Source: Rhodobiaceae bacterium (GTDB taxonomy: Bacteria; Pseudomonadota; Alphaproteobacteria; Rhizobiales; JANQQB01). Taken from it: DNA of 36,380 nucleotides. Where the stretch lies: positions 1-36,380 of the forward strand of contig JANQQB010000056.1 in the NCBI GenBank assembly GCA_028285165.1, given 5' to 3'. Below are positions 7,501-15,177 of the stretch, in pieces (position 1 is the stretch's first letter; each line of letters begins with the position of its first letter). The notes under the pieces are model-generated. The model was not told where the DNA came from and made no database searches. It worked only from the letters and a program-made list of their open reading frames with translations. Position numbers and translations under genes: made by a program.

Positions 7501-7989
7501 TCAGGCCGGCTTCAGCACGAAATGCGCCTCAAGGCTGGTATCTTTCGAGCTCGGCATAATGGGACGCAGAAAGACGGTTTCGAAGTCCCCGCTGTCATAG
7601 GCAAGGTGACCGTGCGGTTGCCCGAAAGCCGGTACGATTTGCGGCATTTCAAGGCGGAACTCGCCGTTTGCGTCGGTCAGCGTCGCCCCGTGGCTGTGCG
7701 GATCGCGCTCGTGCCCTTCGGTGGTATGCGCCCAGATCTGGATGCGCTGGCCCTCAAGCGGCGCGCCGTCGCCGGCCCGTCGCACGGTGCCCGTCATCCA
7801 GAAGCCGCCGCCGCCGATGCGTTTTACGATCGGCGCCCCGGGAAGGTAATTGTTGGCGCCGCCACGCATCGTGCGGGTCGGTGCGAGGCCCTTTGCCTGG
7901 GCCGGAACAAGCAGACCGGAAACGCCGGTCGCAACGACAGCACCGCCGGCGGCAAGGAGAGCCCGGCGATTGACCTGAACCTGTGTCAT
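7501..7989 (-). CDS. Tat-exported intradiol-dioxygenase-fold protein with atypical metal site
   Basis: The start is ATG 7989, after a GGAG ribosome-binding site. Residues 7-32 form a twin-arginine signal (NRRALLAAGGAVVATGVSG, then AQA), so the folded protein is exported. The ~130-residue mature part has the beta-sandwich signature of the intradiol dioxygenase C-terminal domain: TGTVRRAGDGAPLEGQRIQIW followed by TLTDANGEFRLEMPQIVPA. Genuine intradiol enzymes bind iron through two Tyr and two His. Here the His-X-His is kept (PHGH, residues 126 and 128), but the places where the tyrosines are expected hold other residues, and an extra His-rich stretch (GHERDPHSH, ~92-100) is present. A non-classical metal site, or a structural role, is likely. 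It is the first gene of an operon with the membrane haem protein. Confidence 0.7.
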   Translation of the reverse strand: MTQVQVNRRALLAAGGAVVATGVSGLLVPAQAKGLAPTRTMRGGANNYLPGAPIVKRIGGGGFWMTGTVRRAGDGAPLEGQRIQIWAHTTEGHERDPHSHGATLTDANGEFRLEMPQIVPAFGQPHGHLAYDSGDFETVFLRPIMPSSKDTSLEAHFVLKPA

Positions 7990-8177
7990 GGTGATGTCTC
8001 CTGTTGAACGCTCGGTCGCGCGACCGATCCAAAGGAATCTCACACGGCAATGTAGAGTGTTTGTGACCGATTCCAAACGTGGCGACGCGGCGCATGCGAT
8101 AAGGCGGCCCACACTTTTGTGAACACGAACCCCCCTTGGCTTTGCCGAGTCGCACCAGCGCCAGCGGTGCCCAGGTT

Positions 8178-9110
8178 TCAGACCGGGTAAGGATAAAGCT
8201 CTGCGCGGCTTGGGGGCGTCCCGAAGTAAGCGCTGAAATCGCGGCTGAATTGGGCGGCGCTGGCATAGCCGACAGCGCGGGCGGTTTCGGCAACACCGAG
8301 ATTGCCGAACGTGAGAAGGCTCTTAGCCTGCATGAGCCGCTTTCGCTTCTGGTATTGGAGCGGTGACAGGCCGGTCACGGCCTTGAAATGGCGATGCAGC
8401 GATGCAGTGCTCATCCCGGCGGCGTGTGCAAGGCTTTCAACATCGGCAATGACTTCCGGCGTTTTTTCAAGCTCACGGAGGACGTGGGCAATCCGGGCTT
8501 CGGGTCGGTTGCCATGCGTCTGGCTCAACAGAACGCGCCCGTGCCGGTCCTGAAGCGCATGAAAGAAGATTTCCTTCACCGTGTCCGGCCCCAACACCGC
8601 CGCTTCGGCGGCATTCAACACGTGTCGCGTAAGCCGCGTGACAGCGTCACGAAACGGCTCCGGCATCGTCAGGGGTTCAATGCCCAACCCGGTCCGGGGC
8701 GACAAGGTTGCCGGGTCATGGGTGGCGAGTTCCCGCGCGAGTGTTCTCAACTCCACCGGATCCATTGAGAGGAAAATGCCGATCAGAGGTGCCTCTTTAG
8801 AGGCGAATGTTTCGCATTCGAAAAACACGGGCAGACCGACGGCAAGATATTGTCCCGGTCCGTAGGAGATCCGCCTGTCCTCGAAGTACCCGATCTTTTC
8901 ACCCGATACGATGACGGCGATGCCAGGCTCGTAGCTGAGCGGCGCGCGCGCCACCGATTTGTCGGCCCAGAACAGGCGCACCCGAGGCATTTTTGTTTCA
9001 ACGAAGCCGATCTCGAGCGGCGATGCCTGCGCCGCGCGGATGGCCTCTAGGTTTGTTCGGAGCTCTGAATGCATGCCTCTCGTCCGTTCCGGGGTGATCG
9101 AAACTGGCAT
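8178..9110 (-). CDS. AraC-family transcriptional regulator
   Basis: This ~310-residue protein has an N-terminal AraC-type sensing domain (residues ~40-190, with YEPGIAVIVSGEKIGYFEDR). Its C-terminal double helix-turn-helix covers residues ~215-305: DVESLAHAAGMSTASLHRHFK, TGLSPLQYQKRKRL, and VAETARAVGYASAAQFSRDF. ATG 9074 (MHSELRTN) is an alternative start; neither candidate has a strong ribosome-binding site. It is divergent from the alpha/beta hydrolase gene at 9241 with a ~130-bp gap. Pairing of this AraC subgroup with an adjacent divergent hydrolase or oxidoreductase is common, so it most likely controls that gene. Confidence 0.88.
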   Translation of the reverse strand: MPVSITPERTRGMHSELRTNLEAIRAAQASPLEIGFVETKMPRVRLFWADKSVARAPLSYEPGIAVIVSGEKIGYFEDRRISYGPGQYLAVGLPVFFECETFASKEAPLIGIFLSMDPVELRTLARELATHDPATLSPRTGLGIEPLTMPEPFRDAVTRLTRHVLNAAEAAVLGPDTVKEIFFHALQDRHGRVLLSQTHGNRPEARIAHVLRELEKTPEVIADVESLAHAAGMSTASLHRHFKAVTGLSPLQYQKRKRLMQAKSLLTFGNLGVAETARAVGYASAAQFSRDFSAYFGTPPSRAELYPYPV

Positions 9111-9240
9111 GCATCGGACCGAAAGTCTCGCTTCCGGAATGCGGTTTGAGAGAATCGGGCATGACTCTGAGGCGAACAGGAATTCTGGTTCGCCGGATCG
9201 CCGCCTATGTCCCGATCATCTTGAGACCCTGGAGGAACAG

Positions 9241-10176
9241 ATGACCGATCCTGCGTCGATTCCCGCGGACAAACTGGCAGTGGTCAAGGCACTTGCGAGT
9301 TTTGCCGTCAAACCGGCCTTTCGCACGCCGGTTCACAAAACCCCGGCAGACCACGGGATCGAGGATTGGGAGGACATCCACTTCCCGTCCGCCGACGGTA
9401 CCCCGTTGGAAGGGTGGTATGTCCCGGCAGCAGGCGGCGAAAGCGACAGGCTGATCGTGATGAACCATCCGATGCCGATGAGCCGGTCAGGATTTACCGG
9501 ACATTTCGGAGAACCCTGGAGCCAGGTGGACGATATCGAGATCGATTTTGTCGCGCATATCGCTCATCTGGTGCGGGCCGGCTACAACGTGCTCGCCTAC
9601 GATTTGCGCAACCACGGGAACTCAAGCGCAGCCAATGGCGGAATTTGCGGTATCGGCCGATATGAGTGGCGCGATTGTGTCGGCGCGAAGACCTATGTCG
9701 ATGCCCATCCCCGTCTGTCGACAATGAAACTCGGACTCTACAGCCAGTGTACCGGCGGCAATGCGCAATATGAGGCGATCTCCCGCCGACCGGACTTGTT
9801 CGAAAATGTACTGTGTATGCTCAGCCCCCTGGTTGTTTCGATGACCGCGCTGATGGGCCAGTCCGCCAGGCTGCAAGGCGTCGGCGACTATCTTGACCGG
9901 ATGGATTTCGAACAAAAGAAGCTTGGCGGTTTTACAAACGCCGAGATGAGCCCGCACCTGTTCGCCGCCGATGTCAGGATCCCGACGTTTATCGTCCAGG
10001 TTCGCGACGATCTCTGGACCACACCGGAAGACGGCGAGAAGACCTATGAACTGCTTGGCGCCAATGAGAAGGAGTTCTTCTGGATCGAAGGCACCACGCG
10101 TCGGTTCGACGGCTACAATTATTTCGGCCGGAACCCGGACCGGATGATCGCCTGGTTCGACCGGTACATGCGGTGA
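9241..10176 (+). CDS. Alpha/beta-hydrolase-fold protein with Cys in the nucleophile elbow
   Basis: ATG 9241 follows an excellent GGAGGAACAG ribosome-binding site; the 311-residue product has the alpha/beta-hydrolase layout. Signatures are the DGTPLEGWYVPA beta hairpin, the oxyanion region MNHPMPMS, and YDLRNHGNSS. The nucleophile elbow reads S-Q-C-T-G, placing Cys170 where most members have Ser, as in dienelactone hydrolase. The acid may be Asp256 or Asp257 (VRDDLW). No histidine occurs after it: the usual site reads EGTTRRFDGYNYF. The complete Ser-Asp-His triad is therefore absent. It is divergent from the AraC regulator that probably controls it. Substrate unknown. Confidence 0.82.
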   Translation: MTDPASIPADKLAVVKALASFAVKPAFRTPVHKTPADHGIEDWEDIHFPSADGTPLEGWYVPAAGGESDRLIVMNHPMPMSRSGFTGHFGEPWSQVDDIEIDFVAHIAHLVRAGYNVLAYDLRNHGNSSAANGGICGIGRYEWRDCVGAKTYVDAHPRLSTMKLGLYSQCTGGNAQYEAISRRPDLFENVLCMLSPLVVSMTALMGQSARLQGVGDYLDRMDFEQKKLGGFTNAEMSPHLFAADVRIPTFIVQVRDDLWTTPEDGEKTYELLGANEKEFFWIEGTTRRFDGYNYFGRNPDRMIAWFDRYMR

Positions 10177-10183
10177 AACAAAC

Positions 10184-10223
10184 GGGAGGCCGGTTTTCGA
10201 CGCGCACCGAGGAACGGCCTCCC
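10184..10223. terminator. Inverted repeat between convergent genes, candidate bidirectional terminator
   Basis: GGGAGGCCG (10184-10192) and CGGCCTCCC (10215-10223) are perfect 9-bp complementary arms around a 22-nt loop. They lie 8 bp after the hydrolase stop and 40 bp before the end of the convergent PaaX-family gene. There is no clear T-run on either side, so intrinsic termination is only probable. Confidence 0.45.
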
Positions 10224-10263
10224 CCGCCCCTGTCCTATTCGTCAGTGGGCTCAAAGGCCCAGC

Positions 10264-11166
10264 TCACTCGGTAAAACGCCAGTCCTCTTCCAGGCAGACA
10301 AAAGAGGCAGCGGATCCGTCGGCTCTTTGCACGATATCTCGCAGATAGAGGTTTGCCGGCTCGGCAACTTTTGAATAGACGCCGGCGAAGGCGTCTCGTG
10401 CCGGCATTTCCGGCCAATCCGCGGGCAAGAACCCGTGCGGCAGGGCCGGGTCTTTCAAAACGGTGAGGCGCAAAGCGTGGACCAGCAGAAGCCGCATCGA
10501 GAACGCCGCCGCAGGATCCTTTTTGGGCGCGCAAGACATGCCGTCGAGCAAGTCAAGAAGGCTCGCCCAGTTGGCGGCAATGTCCTGCAACGGCCAAAGA
10601 CCGGCCGGCGATGACGCGCCGAGCACGCTGCGGGCCTCAAAGGCATGCACAACCTCTTGCTCCAGCTCCCGGGCTGCAAGGCGTGGGGCCAACACAGCCC
10701 AATCCTGCCGCGGATGAATGAACGTGTTCGGCGCCAGGTTGGCATATCCCTGCCAGCGCAATTCCCGCCGGAGCGCCTCACGGCGTGCAGGCGAAGCCGG
10801 TTGCACCACCAGTACCCGCCAGAGGCCGTCCCAGTCCAGCGGCGTGCGGCGATACATCCGGGCCTGAACGGCGCGTAGCTCCTCAAGGCGCGGCGCCGGC
10901 ATCGAGAGCTCGCGGCGACGTCCAACCGTTTCCGAGGTCAGCCAGCCTTCCTGGACGAGCCGATTCACCGAAGCCCGGACGTTCTGCTCGTCCAGTCCGA
11001 AGGGCGCCATCGCTCGCACCAGGCTGCCAAGCCAGATGCGCCCGCCCCAAGGCAGCAGCATGTCGCCCCAAAAGGTCATGATCAGAGCCCTTGCGCGCGG
11101 CGCAACCGATGTGGCCAGCGGTTCAAGGGTCGCCGCATTGGTCTCGGAAAGGACGGAAGTGGTCAA
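10264..11166 (-). CDS. PaaX-family transcriptional repressor
   Basis: The protein has the PaaX signature near the N-terminus (ARALIMTFWGDMLLPWGGRIW, giving a winged helix with VRASVNRLVQEGWL), the central PaaX domain (TPLDWDGLWRVLVV), and the C-terminal helical domain. I chose TTG 11166, after AGAGG, giving 300 residues, the usual family length; GTG 11235 would add 23 residues and run through the divergent promoter. Classical PaaX represses phenylacetate catabolism and is released by phenylacetyl-CoA. Family members more broadly sense aryl- or acyl-CoA thioesters. The divergent operon ends with an acyl-CoA ligase, which would make such an effector, so a repressor responding to the pathway's CoA ester is a reasonable inference. 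Confidence 0.85.
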   Translation of the reverse strand: MTTSVLSETNAATLEPLATSVAPRARALIMTFWGDMLLPWGGRIWLGSLVRAMAPFGLDEQNVRASVNRLVQEGWLTSETVGRRRELSMPAPRLEELRAVQARMYRRTPLDWDGLWRVLVVQPASPARREALRRELRWQGYANLAPNTFIHPRQDWAVLAPRLAARELEQEVVHAFEARSVLGASSPAGLWPLQDIAANWASLLDLLDGMSCAPKKDPAAAFSMRLLLVHALRLTVLKDPALPHGFLPADWPEMPARDAFAGVYSKVAEPANLYLRDIVQRADGSAASFVCLEEDWRFTE

Positions 11167-11223
11167 CGAGAAGCCTCTTTGTGGTGCGGTTCGAAAAGCC
11201 CGGCACCTCTTTCTATACGAATT

Positions 11224-11239
11224 TCGTGTTGACACACGA
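11224..11239. promoter_or_regulatory. Palindrome over a -35 element in the PaaX/Fe-S operon divergent promoter
   Basis: TCGTGT-TGAC-ACACGA is a perfect 6-bp inverted repeat with a 4-bp spacer, and it contains a consensus TTGACA (11229-11234) facing the Fe-S operon. The flanking GAATTTCGTGTT resembles the half-site described for E. coli PaaX (TGATTCGYGTT). It is a candidate PaaX operator that would block both divergent promoters. Confidence 0.5.
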
Positions 11240-11291
11240 TTTCTGTAAAGTGATGCTATCGCCCACTCACCTCCGGGACAAGGAGCTGGAG

Positions 11292-12179
11292 ATGGACGGC
11301 GCTATCGAAGCCGCCGAGAGAAAGACCGCGCAAGCCCATGCCGAAGAGATCAAGGCGGCAGCGGAAGGCTTCGGTGCGGACGTTGTCGGGATCGCCCCGG
11401 CAGAGCGCTGGGACGACTATGTGCCGGAAGGCTACCGTCCCTATGACCTGCTTCCCGGTGCCAAAAGCGTCATCGTCGTCGGCACGCGCGGCCCGACCGC
11501 CGGCGCCTGGCGCAGCCCCAATCCCCGGGTGATGGAGGTTCTGGGCCTCGATTTTTCCAACGACCGGGCCATCGCCGCGCTCACCGGCTGGGTAGAGGCC
11601 GAGACCGGCCATATGGCCATGCAGGCGCCGGGTCTGCCGGTGGCGGGCCATCAGCCGCCGTTCAGCTACATGCTGGCAGCCGTGCTTGCCGGTTTGGGCA
11701 CACGCTCGTTCGCAGCCAACATCGTGCTCAATCCGCGTTTCGGACTGCTCTACTATTCCGCCTGCATCACCACGCTCGACCTTCCGGGCGACCCGATGCT
11801 GGAGCAGGATGTGTGCCCTGCCCCCATGTGCGTGCAGACCTACAAACACATCGGCCGCACACCCTGCATGGCGGCCTGCCCGGCCGACGGCGGTGGCTGT
11901 CTCGACGGGAAAATCGGTGAGGACGGCCGGATCGAAGAAGCTTATTACGACCGCGAACGCTGTGTGTCGCGCGCGATGAATTTCGGTCCGGTGACCTTTC
12001 AGAAAGTGTTGGTCGACCTTGCGACTGAAGACGATCCAGATGTCCGTCGCGCCAAGGTGAACTCGGATTTTTTCTCGCGGGCCTGTTCGGGTGTCGCGTT
12101 TTACAAGGAAAGCGTGGCGCAGTGTTTTGAATGCATGCGCGTTTGTCCGGTCGGCCGCCAGGAGCGGAAACTGAAATGA
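11292..12179 (+). CDS. QueG/reductive-dehalogenase-like iron-sulfur protein 1
   Basis: ATG 11292 follows AAGGAG; the product has 295 residues. The N-terminal part has the pattern of the corrinoid-binding domain of epoxyqueuosine reductase and reductive dehalogenases (LLPGAKSVIVVGT near residue 55; MLAAVLAGLGTRSFAANIVLNP near 130). The C-terminal part carries cysteines for iron-sulfur clusters: DVCPAPMC (Cys175, Cys180), CMAAC plus GGGC, and CFECMRVCPV (residues 278-287). It is too divergent to be the tRNA enzyme QueG, and it has no Tat signal, so it is cytoplasmic. It overlaps the next gene by four bases (ATGA). Likely a redox subunit acting with its neighbour; cofactor and substrate unknown. 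Confidence 0.75.
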   Translation: MDGAIEAAERKTAQAHAEEIKAAAEGFGADVVGIAPAERWDDYVPEGYRPYDLLPGAKSVIVVGTRGPTAGAWRSPNPRVMEVLGLDFSNDRAIAALTGWVEAETGHMAMQAPGLPVAGHQPPFSYMLAAVLAGLGTRSFAANIVLNPRFGLLYYSACITTLDLPGDPMLEQDVCPAPMCVQTYKHIGRTPCMAACPADGGGCLDGKIGEDGRIEEAYYDRERCVSRAMNFGPVTFQKVLVDLATEDDPDVRRAKVNSDFFSRACSGVAFYKESVAQCFECMRVCPVGRQERKLK

Positions 12180-13045
12180 ACGAGCAAAGCCCGACCGTTT
12201 CGGCGGGAGCCGCCCGCAAGATGATCGAGGACACCGCGCTGAAGGGCGGCGCGCTGGTATTCGGTGTCGCCGATCCAACAGGCTTTGCCACTGCACCGGA
12301 AGGCCACCGACCGGAGGACCTGCTTCCCGGCACGCGCTCGGTGATCGTCGTCGGTGGCGCCAAGCCGAGGGCCGGCGACTGGGCGAGCAGCAATTTCCGG
12401 CACATGGAGCTCAGTTCCACGAACGACCGGGTCACCGCGCTCGCCATGAAGATCGCAAACCTGATCGAACGCGAACTGGGGTATTACGCGCTGACGGTTC
12501 CGCCCGGCGTCGATGAGGGCCAGCAGCCGTTCTTGAGCCTGTCCCTTGCGGCTGAACTCGCCGGATGCGGATCCCGCAGCCTGGCCGGACCGGTTCTCCA
12601 CGAAGACCATGGATTTGTTTATTTCGGGGCTCTGCTCACAACGCTGCCCCTGCCGCATGACAAACCGCTGGAGACGCCCGCCTGCCCGGCGCCGGAATGT
12701 GTCGATATGTACAAAGACACGGGCCTGACGCCGTGCACGAACGTCTGCAACAATGCCGAAGGCGGTTGCCTGTCGGGTCGCATCGAAAACGGCCGTTGGG
12801 CGGAGCGCAGCTACGATGCCGCGCGCTGCACGGCGCGGGTCTACAATCACTGGATCCCGTCGTTCCAGAAAGTCGTCGCCGACGCGCTCGACGAACCGGA
12901 CGCGGATCGCCGCCGCATGATGCTGAATTCGGGGCTGTTTACCCGCACGCTCTGGTCCATGACCTACGCCAACATCAGTCAGGGCCAGTGTTTTGAATGC
13001 GTCCGGGTCTGCCCCGTCGACGCGCGGACCCGCGACCTGCGCTGA
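12176..13045 (+). CDS. QueG/reductive-dehalogenase-like iron-sulfur protein 2
   Basis: The 289-residue paralogue of the preceding protein starts at an ATGA overlap. It repeats the same blocks in order: DLLPGTRSVIVVGG, LSLAAELAGCGSRSLAGP, CPAPECVDMYKDTGLTPC, a Cys-rich loop (NVCNNAEGGC), and CFECVRVCPVDARTRDLR at the C-terminus. Conservation of the cysteine pattern suggests that both copies hold iron-sulfur clusters and may form a heterodimer. Cofactor-binding histidines typical of corrinoid enzymes are not obvious, so dependence on cobamide is uncertain. It is followed 9 bp later by the 107-residue protein. Confidence 0.75.
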   Translation: MNEQSPTVSAGAARKMIEDTALKGGALVFGVADPTGFATAPEGHRPEDLLPGTRSVIVVGGAKPRAGDWASSNFRHMELSSTNDRVTALAMKIANLIERELGYYALTVPPGVDEGQQPFLSLSLAAELAGCGSRSLAGPVLHEDHGFVYFGALLTTLPLPHDKPLETPACPAPECVDMYKDTGLTPCTNVCNNAEGGCLSGRIENGRWAERSYDAARCTARVYNHWIPSFQKVVADALDEPDADRRRMMLNSGLFTRTLWSMTYANISQGQCFECVRVCPVDARTRDLR

Positions 13046-13054
13046 GGATCTGCC

Positions 13055-13378
13055 ATGAGCTATTTTGTCGACCCCGAAACCTACCGCGCCTACAAGGACC
13101 GCGTCCTGGAATTGTCCCAGTCCATCCAGATCAATTACCCGGAACACCTGCCGCCGGAAAAACGCCGGCCCGGTCTGTCGGACGAGCAGATCGCGGAACG
13201 CCTCGGGCTCGACGTCTTCACCGCGCGCGAGATCCGGTGCGTCGCCGAACGCGAATATTACGGGCTCGACGAATGGCAGAAGGCGCTTGAGTTCAAGGAA
13301 CGGGCCTGCCGGGACTACGCTAAGCGCGGACTGTCGTCGGTCACCAAAAAATACAAGCCGAAACCCAAGGGCGGCTAG
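13055..13378 (+). CDS. Unrecognised 107-residue helical protein
   Basis: ATG 13055 follows GAGGATC, 9 bp after the second Fe-S gene, and the stop is 4 bp before the ligase start, so it is inside the operon. The protein is charged and helical (MSYFVDPETYRAYKDRVLEL...) and ends in a Lys/Pro tail (KKYKPKPKGG). Residues ~41-64 (LSDEQIAERLGLDVFTAREIRC) look like a helix-turn-helix, but no DNA-binding family is recognised. There are two Cys (in IRCVAE and RACRDY). It could be an accessory or assembly factor for the paired Fe-S proteins. Function unknown. Confidence 0.65.
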   Translation: MSYFVDPETYRAYKDRVLELSQSIQINYPEHLPPEKRRPGLSDEQIAERLGLDVFTAREIRCVAEREYYGLDEWQKALEFKERACRDYAKRGLSSVTKKYKPKPKGG

Positions 13379-13382
13379 TATC

Positions 13383-14906
13383 ATGTTTCCGTTGACGGTG
13401 GCGCTTGAACGAGCGGCCCGGTCCTTTCCCCTTGAAACAGCCATGGTCGAAGAGGACGGCCGCTCTGAAACCTGGTCGGACCATGTCGACGCAATTGCCC
13501 GGCTCGCCGGGGCGCTGGACGCACTTGATGTGGCACACGGTGCTCGTTTTGCGATCCTTGCACCGAATTCCGTCGACCAGGCGAAACTGATCCATGCCGG
13601 TTATTGGTCGGGACGTGTGCCCGTGCCGCTCAACCACCGGCTTGCTTTGCCCGAATTTGCCGCAATCCTGCAAAAGAGCCGCGCAAAGCTTCTTTTTGTT
13701 GCCCCGGCTTTTCTTGATATCGCCCGAACGCTACAGGCCGATGGCTGGGATGGACGGCTGTTTCTGGTCGGCCCGGATCGGGACGGCATGGAAGGAACCG
13801 AAGACCTGATCGCCCGGCATTCCGCATCCGAGCCCGCCCGCGCCGCAATCGGAGACGAGGCAATCCTGCTGTTCACGGGCGGCACGACCGGTGAAGGCAA
13901 GGGCGTGCCCCTGACCCACGGCAACGTGGTGTCGAACGCCTTCCAGGTGATCGCGGCGCTCGGCGCCGGCCCCGGCGATCTCTACCTGCATGTCGCGCCG
14001 ATGTTTCACTCCGCCGACCTTCTGGGGACGGCCGTCACCCTGGCGGGCGGCGGGCACAGCTACCTCGCCCAGCCGTCGCCCGTCGCGATTGTCGACGCGC
14101 TTGAGACACGCAAGGTCACGATGACAATGGCGCCGCCCGTTCTGCTCGACGGGATTGTCCGCCAAGGCCTCACGGAAGGTCGTGCACTCGAAAGGCTGCG
14201 CATCTTCATTTGTGGCGGATCGCCCGTGCCATTCGATCTGCTCGACGCGGCCTCCGCGCACTTCCCGTCGGCAGCCCTGGTTCAAGGGTATGGACTGACC
14301 GAAACGTCACCGATCCTGAGCTTTCTGCATCTGCCGCAAGCCCGCGCCCTGGGCAACGCCGAAGCGCTGCGTTCATCGGGCAGGCCCCTTGCCGGTGTGG
14401 AAATGCGTCTCCTCGACACGGATCAGCACGGCGCAGGCGAGCTCGCCGTGCGCGGGCCGAACGTGTTTTCCGGCTATCTCGACCGCGCGGCAGACACCGA
14501 GGCCGCGTTCGACAACGGCTGGTTCCGTACAGGCGACGCAGCATGCTTTGACGCGCACGGCTTCCTGCACATTCTCGACCGACGCAAGGACGTCATCATC
14601 ACCGGCGGAGAGAACGTCTACTCGACGGAAGTGGAATCTGTCCTGCTCGACCATCCCGCCATCATCGAAGTGGCCGTGATCGGCATTCCCGATCCGAAAT
14701 GGGGTGAGCGGGTCGCGGCCGTTATCGTCGCCGCACCGGAAGCCGAGATCGAACCGGACGCGCTGACCGACCATTGTCGTGCCCGCCTCGGCGGCTTCAA
14801 ACTGCCCCGGGAGTTTCGCCAGATCGACGCGTTACCCAAGAGTGCGCTCGGCAAGACGCTCAAGACCGAGCTGCGCAGGCTGTTTGAGGATGCCTCCGCG
14901 AATTAG
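13383..14906 (+). CDS. AMP-forming acyl-CoA synthetase/ligase
   Basis: The 507-residue member of the ANL adenylating superfamily shows all core motifs: the P-loop LLFTGGTTGEGKGVPLTH (~161-178), QGYGLTETSP (~301-310), WFRTGDAA (~380-387), and LDRRKDVIITGGENVY (~398-413). The catalytic lysine lies in SALGKTLK near the C-terminus. It activates a carboxylic acid as acyl-AMP, then transfers it to CoA; the acid cannot be named. The start at ATG 13383, 4 bp after the previous stop, fits the family N-terminus. As the last gene of the PaaX-divergent operon it probably makes the CoA ester that is both pathway intermediate and regulator ligand. Its stop overlaps the stop of the convergent gene at 14903. 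Confidence 0.9.
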   Translation: MFPLTVALERAARSFPLETAMVEEDGRSETWSDHVDAIARLAGALDALDVAHGARFAILAPNSVDQAKLIHAGYWSGRVPVPLNHRLALPEFAAILQKSRAKLLFVAPAFLDIARTLQADGWDGRLFLVGPDRDGMEGTEDLIARHSASEPARAAIGDEAILLFTGGTTGEGKGVPLTHGNVVSNAFQVIAALGAGPGDLYLHVAPMFHSADLLGTAVTLAGGGHSYLAQPSPVAIVDALETRKVTMTMAPPVLLDGIVRQGLTEGRALERLRIFICGGSPVPFDLLDAASAHFPSAALVQGYGLTETSPILSFLHLPQARALGNAEALRSSGRPLAGVEMRLLDTDQHGAGELAVRGPNVFSGYLDRAADTEAAFDNGWFRTGDAACFDAHGFLHILDRRKDVIITGGENVYSTEVESVLLDHPAIIEVAVIGIPDPKWGERVAAVIVAAPEAEIEPDALTDHCRARLGGFKLPREFRQIDALPKSALGKTLKTELRRLFEDASAN

Positions 14907-15160
14907 ACGGTAGCCCCCTTGCGGCGCAGCCCGCAGCCGAGAGAGCCGGCGACGATACCGACGGCGACGGCAATGCCGAGTTCGAGCGGCTCGATCGCTG
15001 CGAAATCGAAACCGGCAAAAATGACGGTTTCAGCCACACCGATCACCGCGCCGAGAATACTGGCAATGACGAGGTTTCGCGTCATCATCCCGACAGCCAG
15101 TCCAAGGATGCCGGGCAGGCTCAGAATGTTGCCGCCGATCGTGCCAAGAATATCAAGCAT
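14903..15160 (-). CDS. Small glycine-rich membrane protein (85 aa)
   Basis: The 85-residue protein starts at ATG 15160 after GGGGAAAC and has two to three hydrophobic segments (LSLPGILGLAVGMM, LVIASILGAVIGVAETVIFA, LGIAVAVGIVAGSLG), with GCGLRRKG near the C-terminus. No family recognised. It lies 17 bp downstream of napC on the same strand and may be the last gene of the nap transcript, although it is not a known nap component. Its TAA shares three bases with the TAG of the convergent acyl-CoA ligase gene. Confidence 0.6.
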   Translation of the reverse strand: MLDILGTIGGNILSLPGILGLAVGMMTRNLVIASILGAVIGVAETVIFAGFDFAAIEPLELGIAVAVGIVAGSLGCGLRRKGATV

Positions 15161-15177
15161 GGTTTCCCCGTTCCCGA

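Noticed and set aside
13065-14906. A 613-codon frame that would fuse an N-terminal extension to the acyl-CoA ligase
   Set aside because: The first ~106 codons are the out-of-frame image of the 107-residue gene; the ligase family start at 13383 fits length and motifs.
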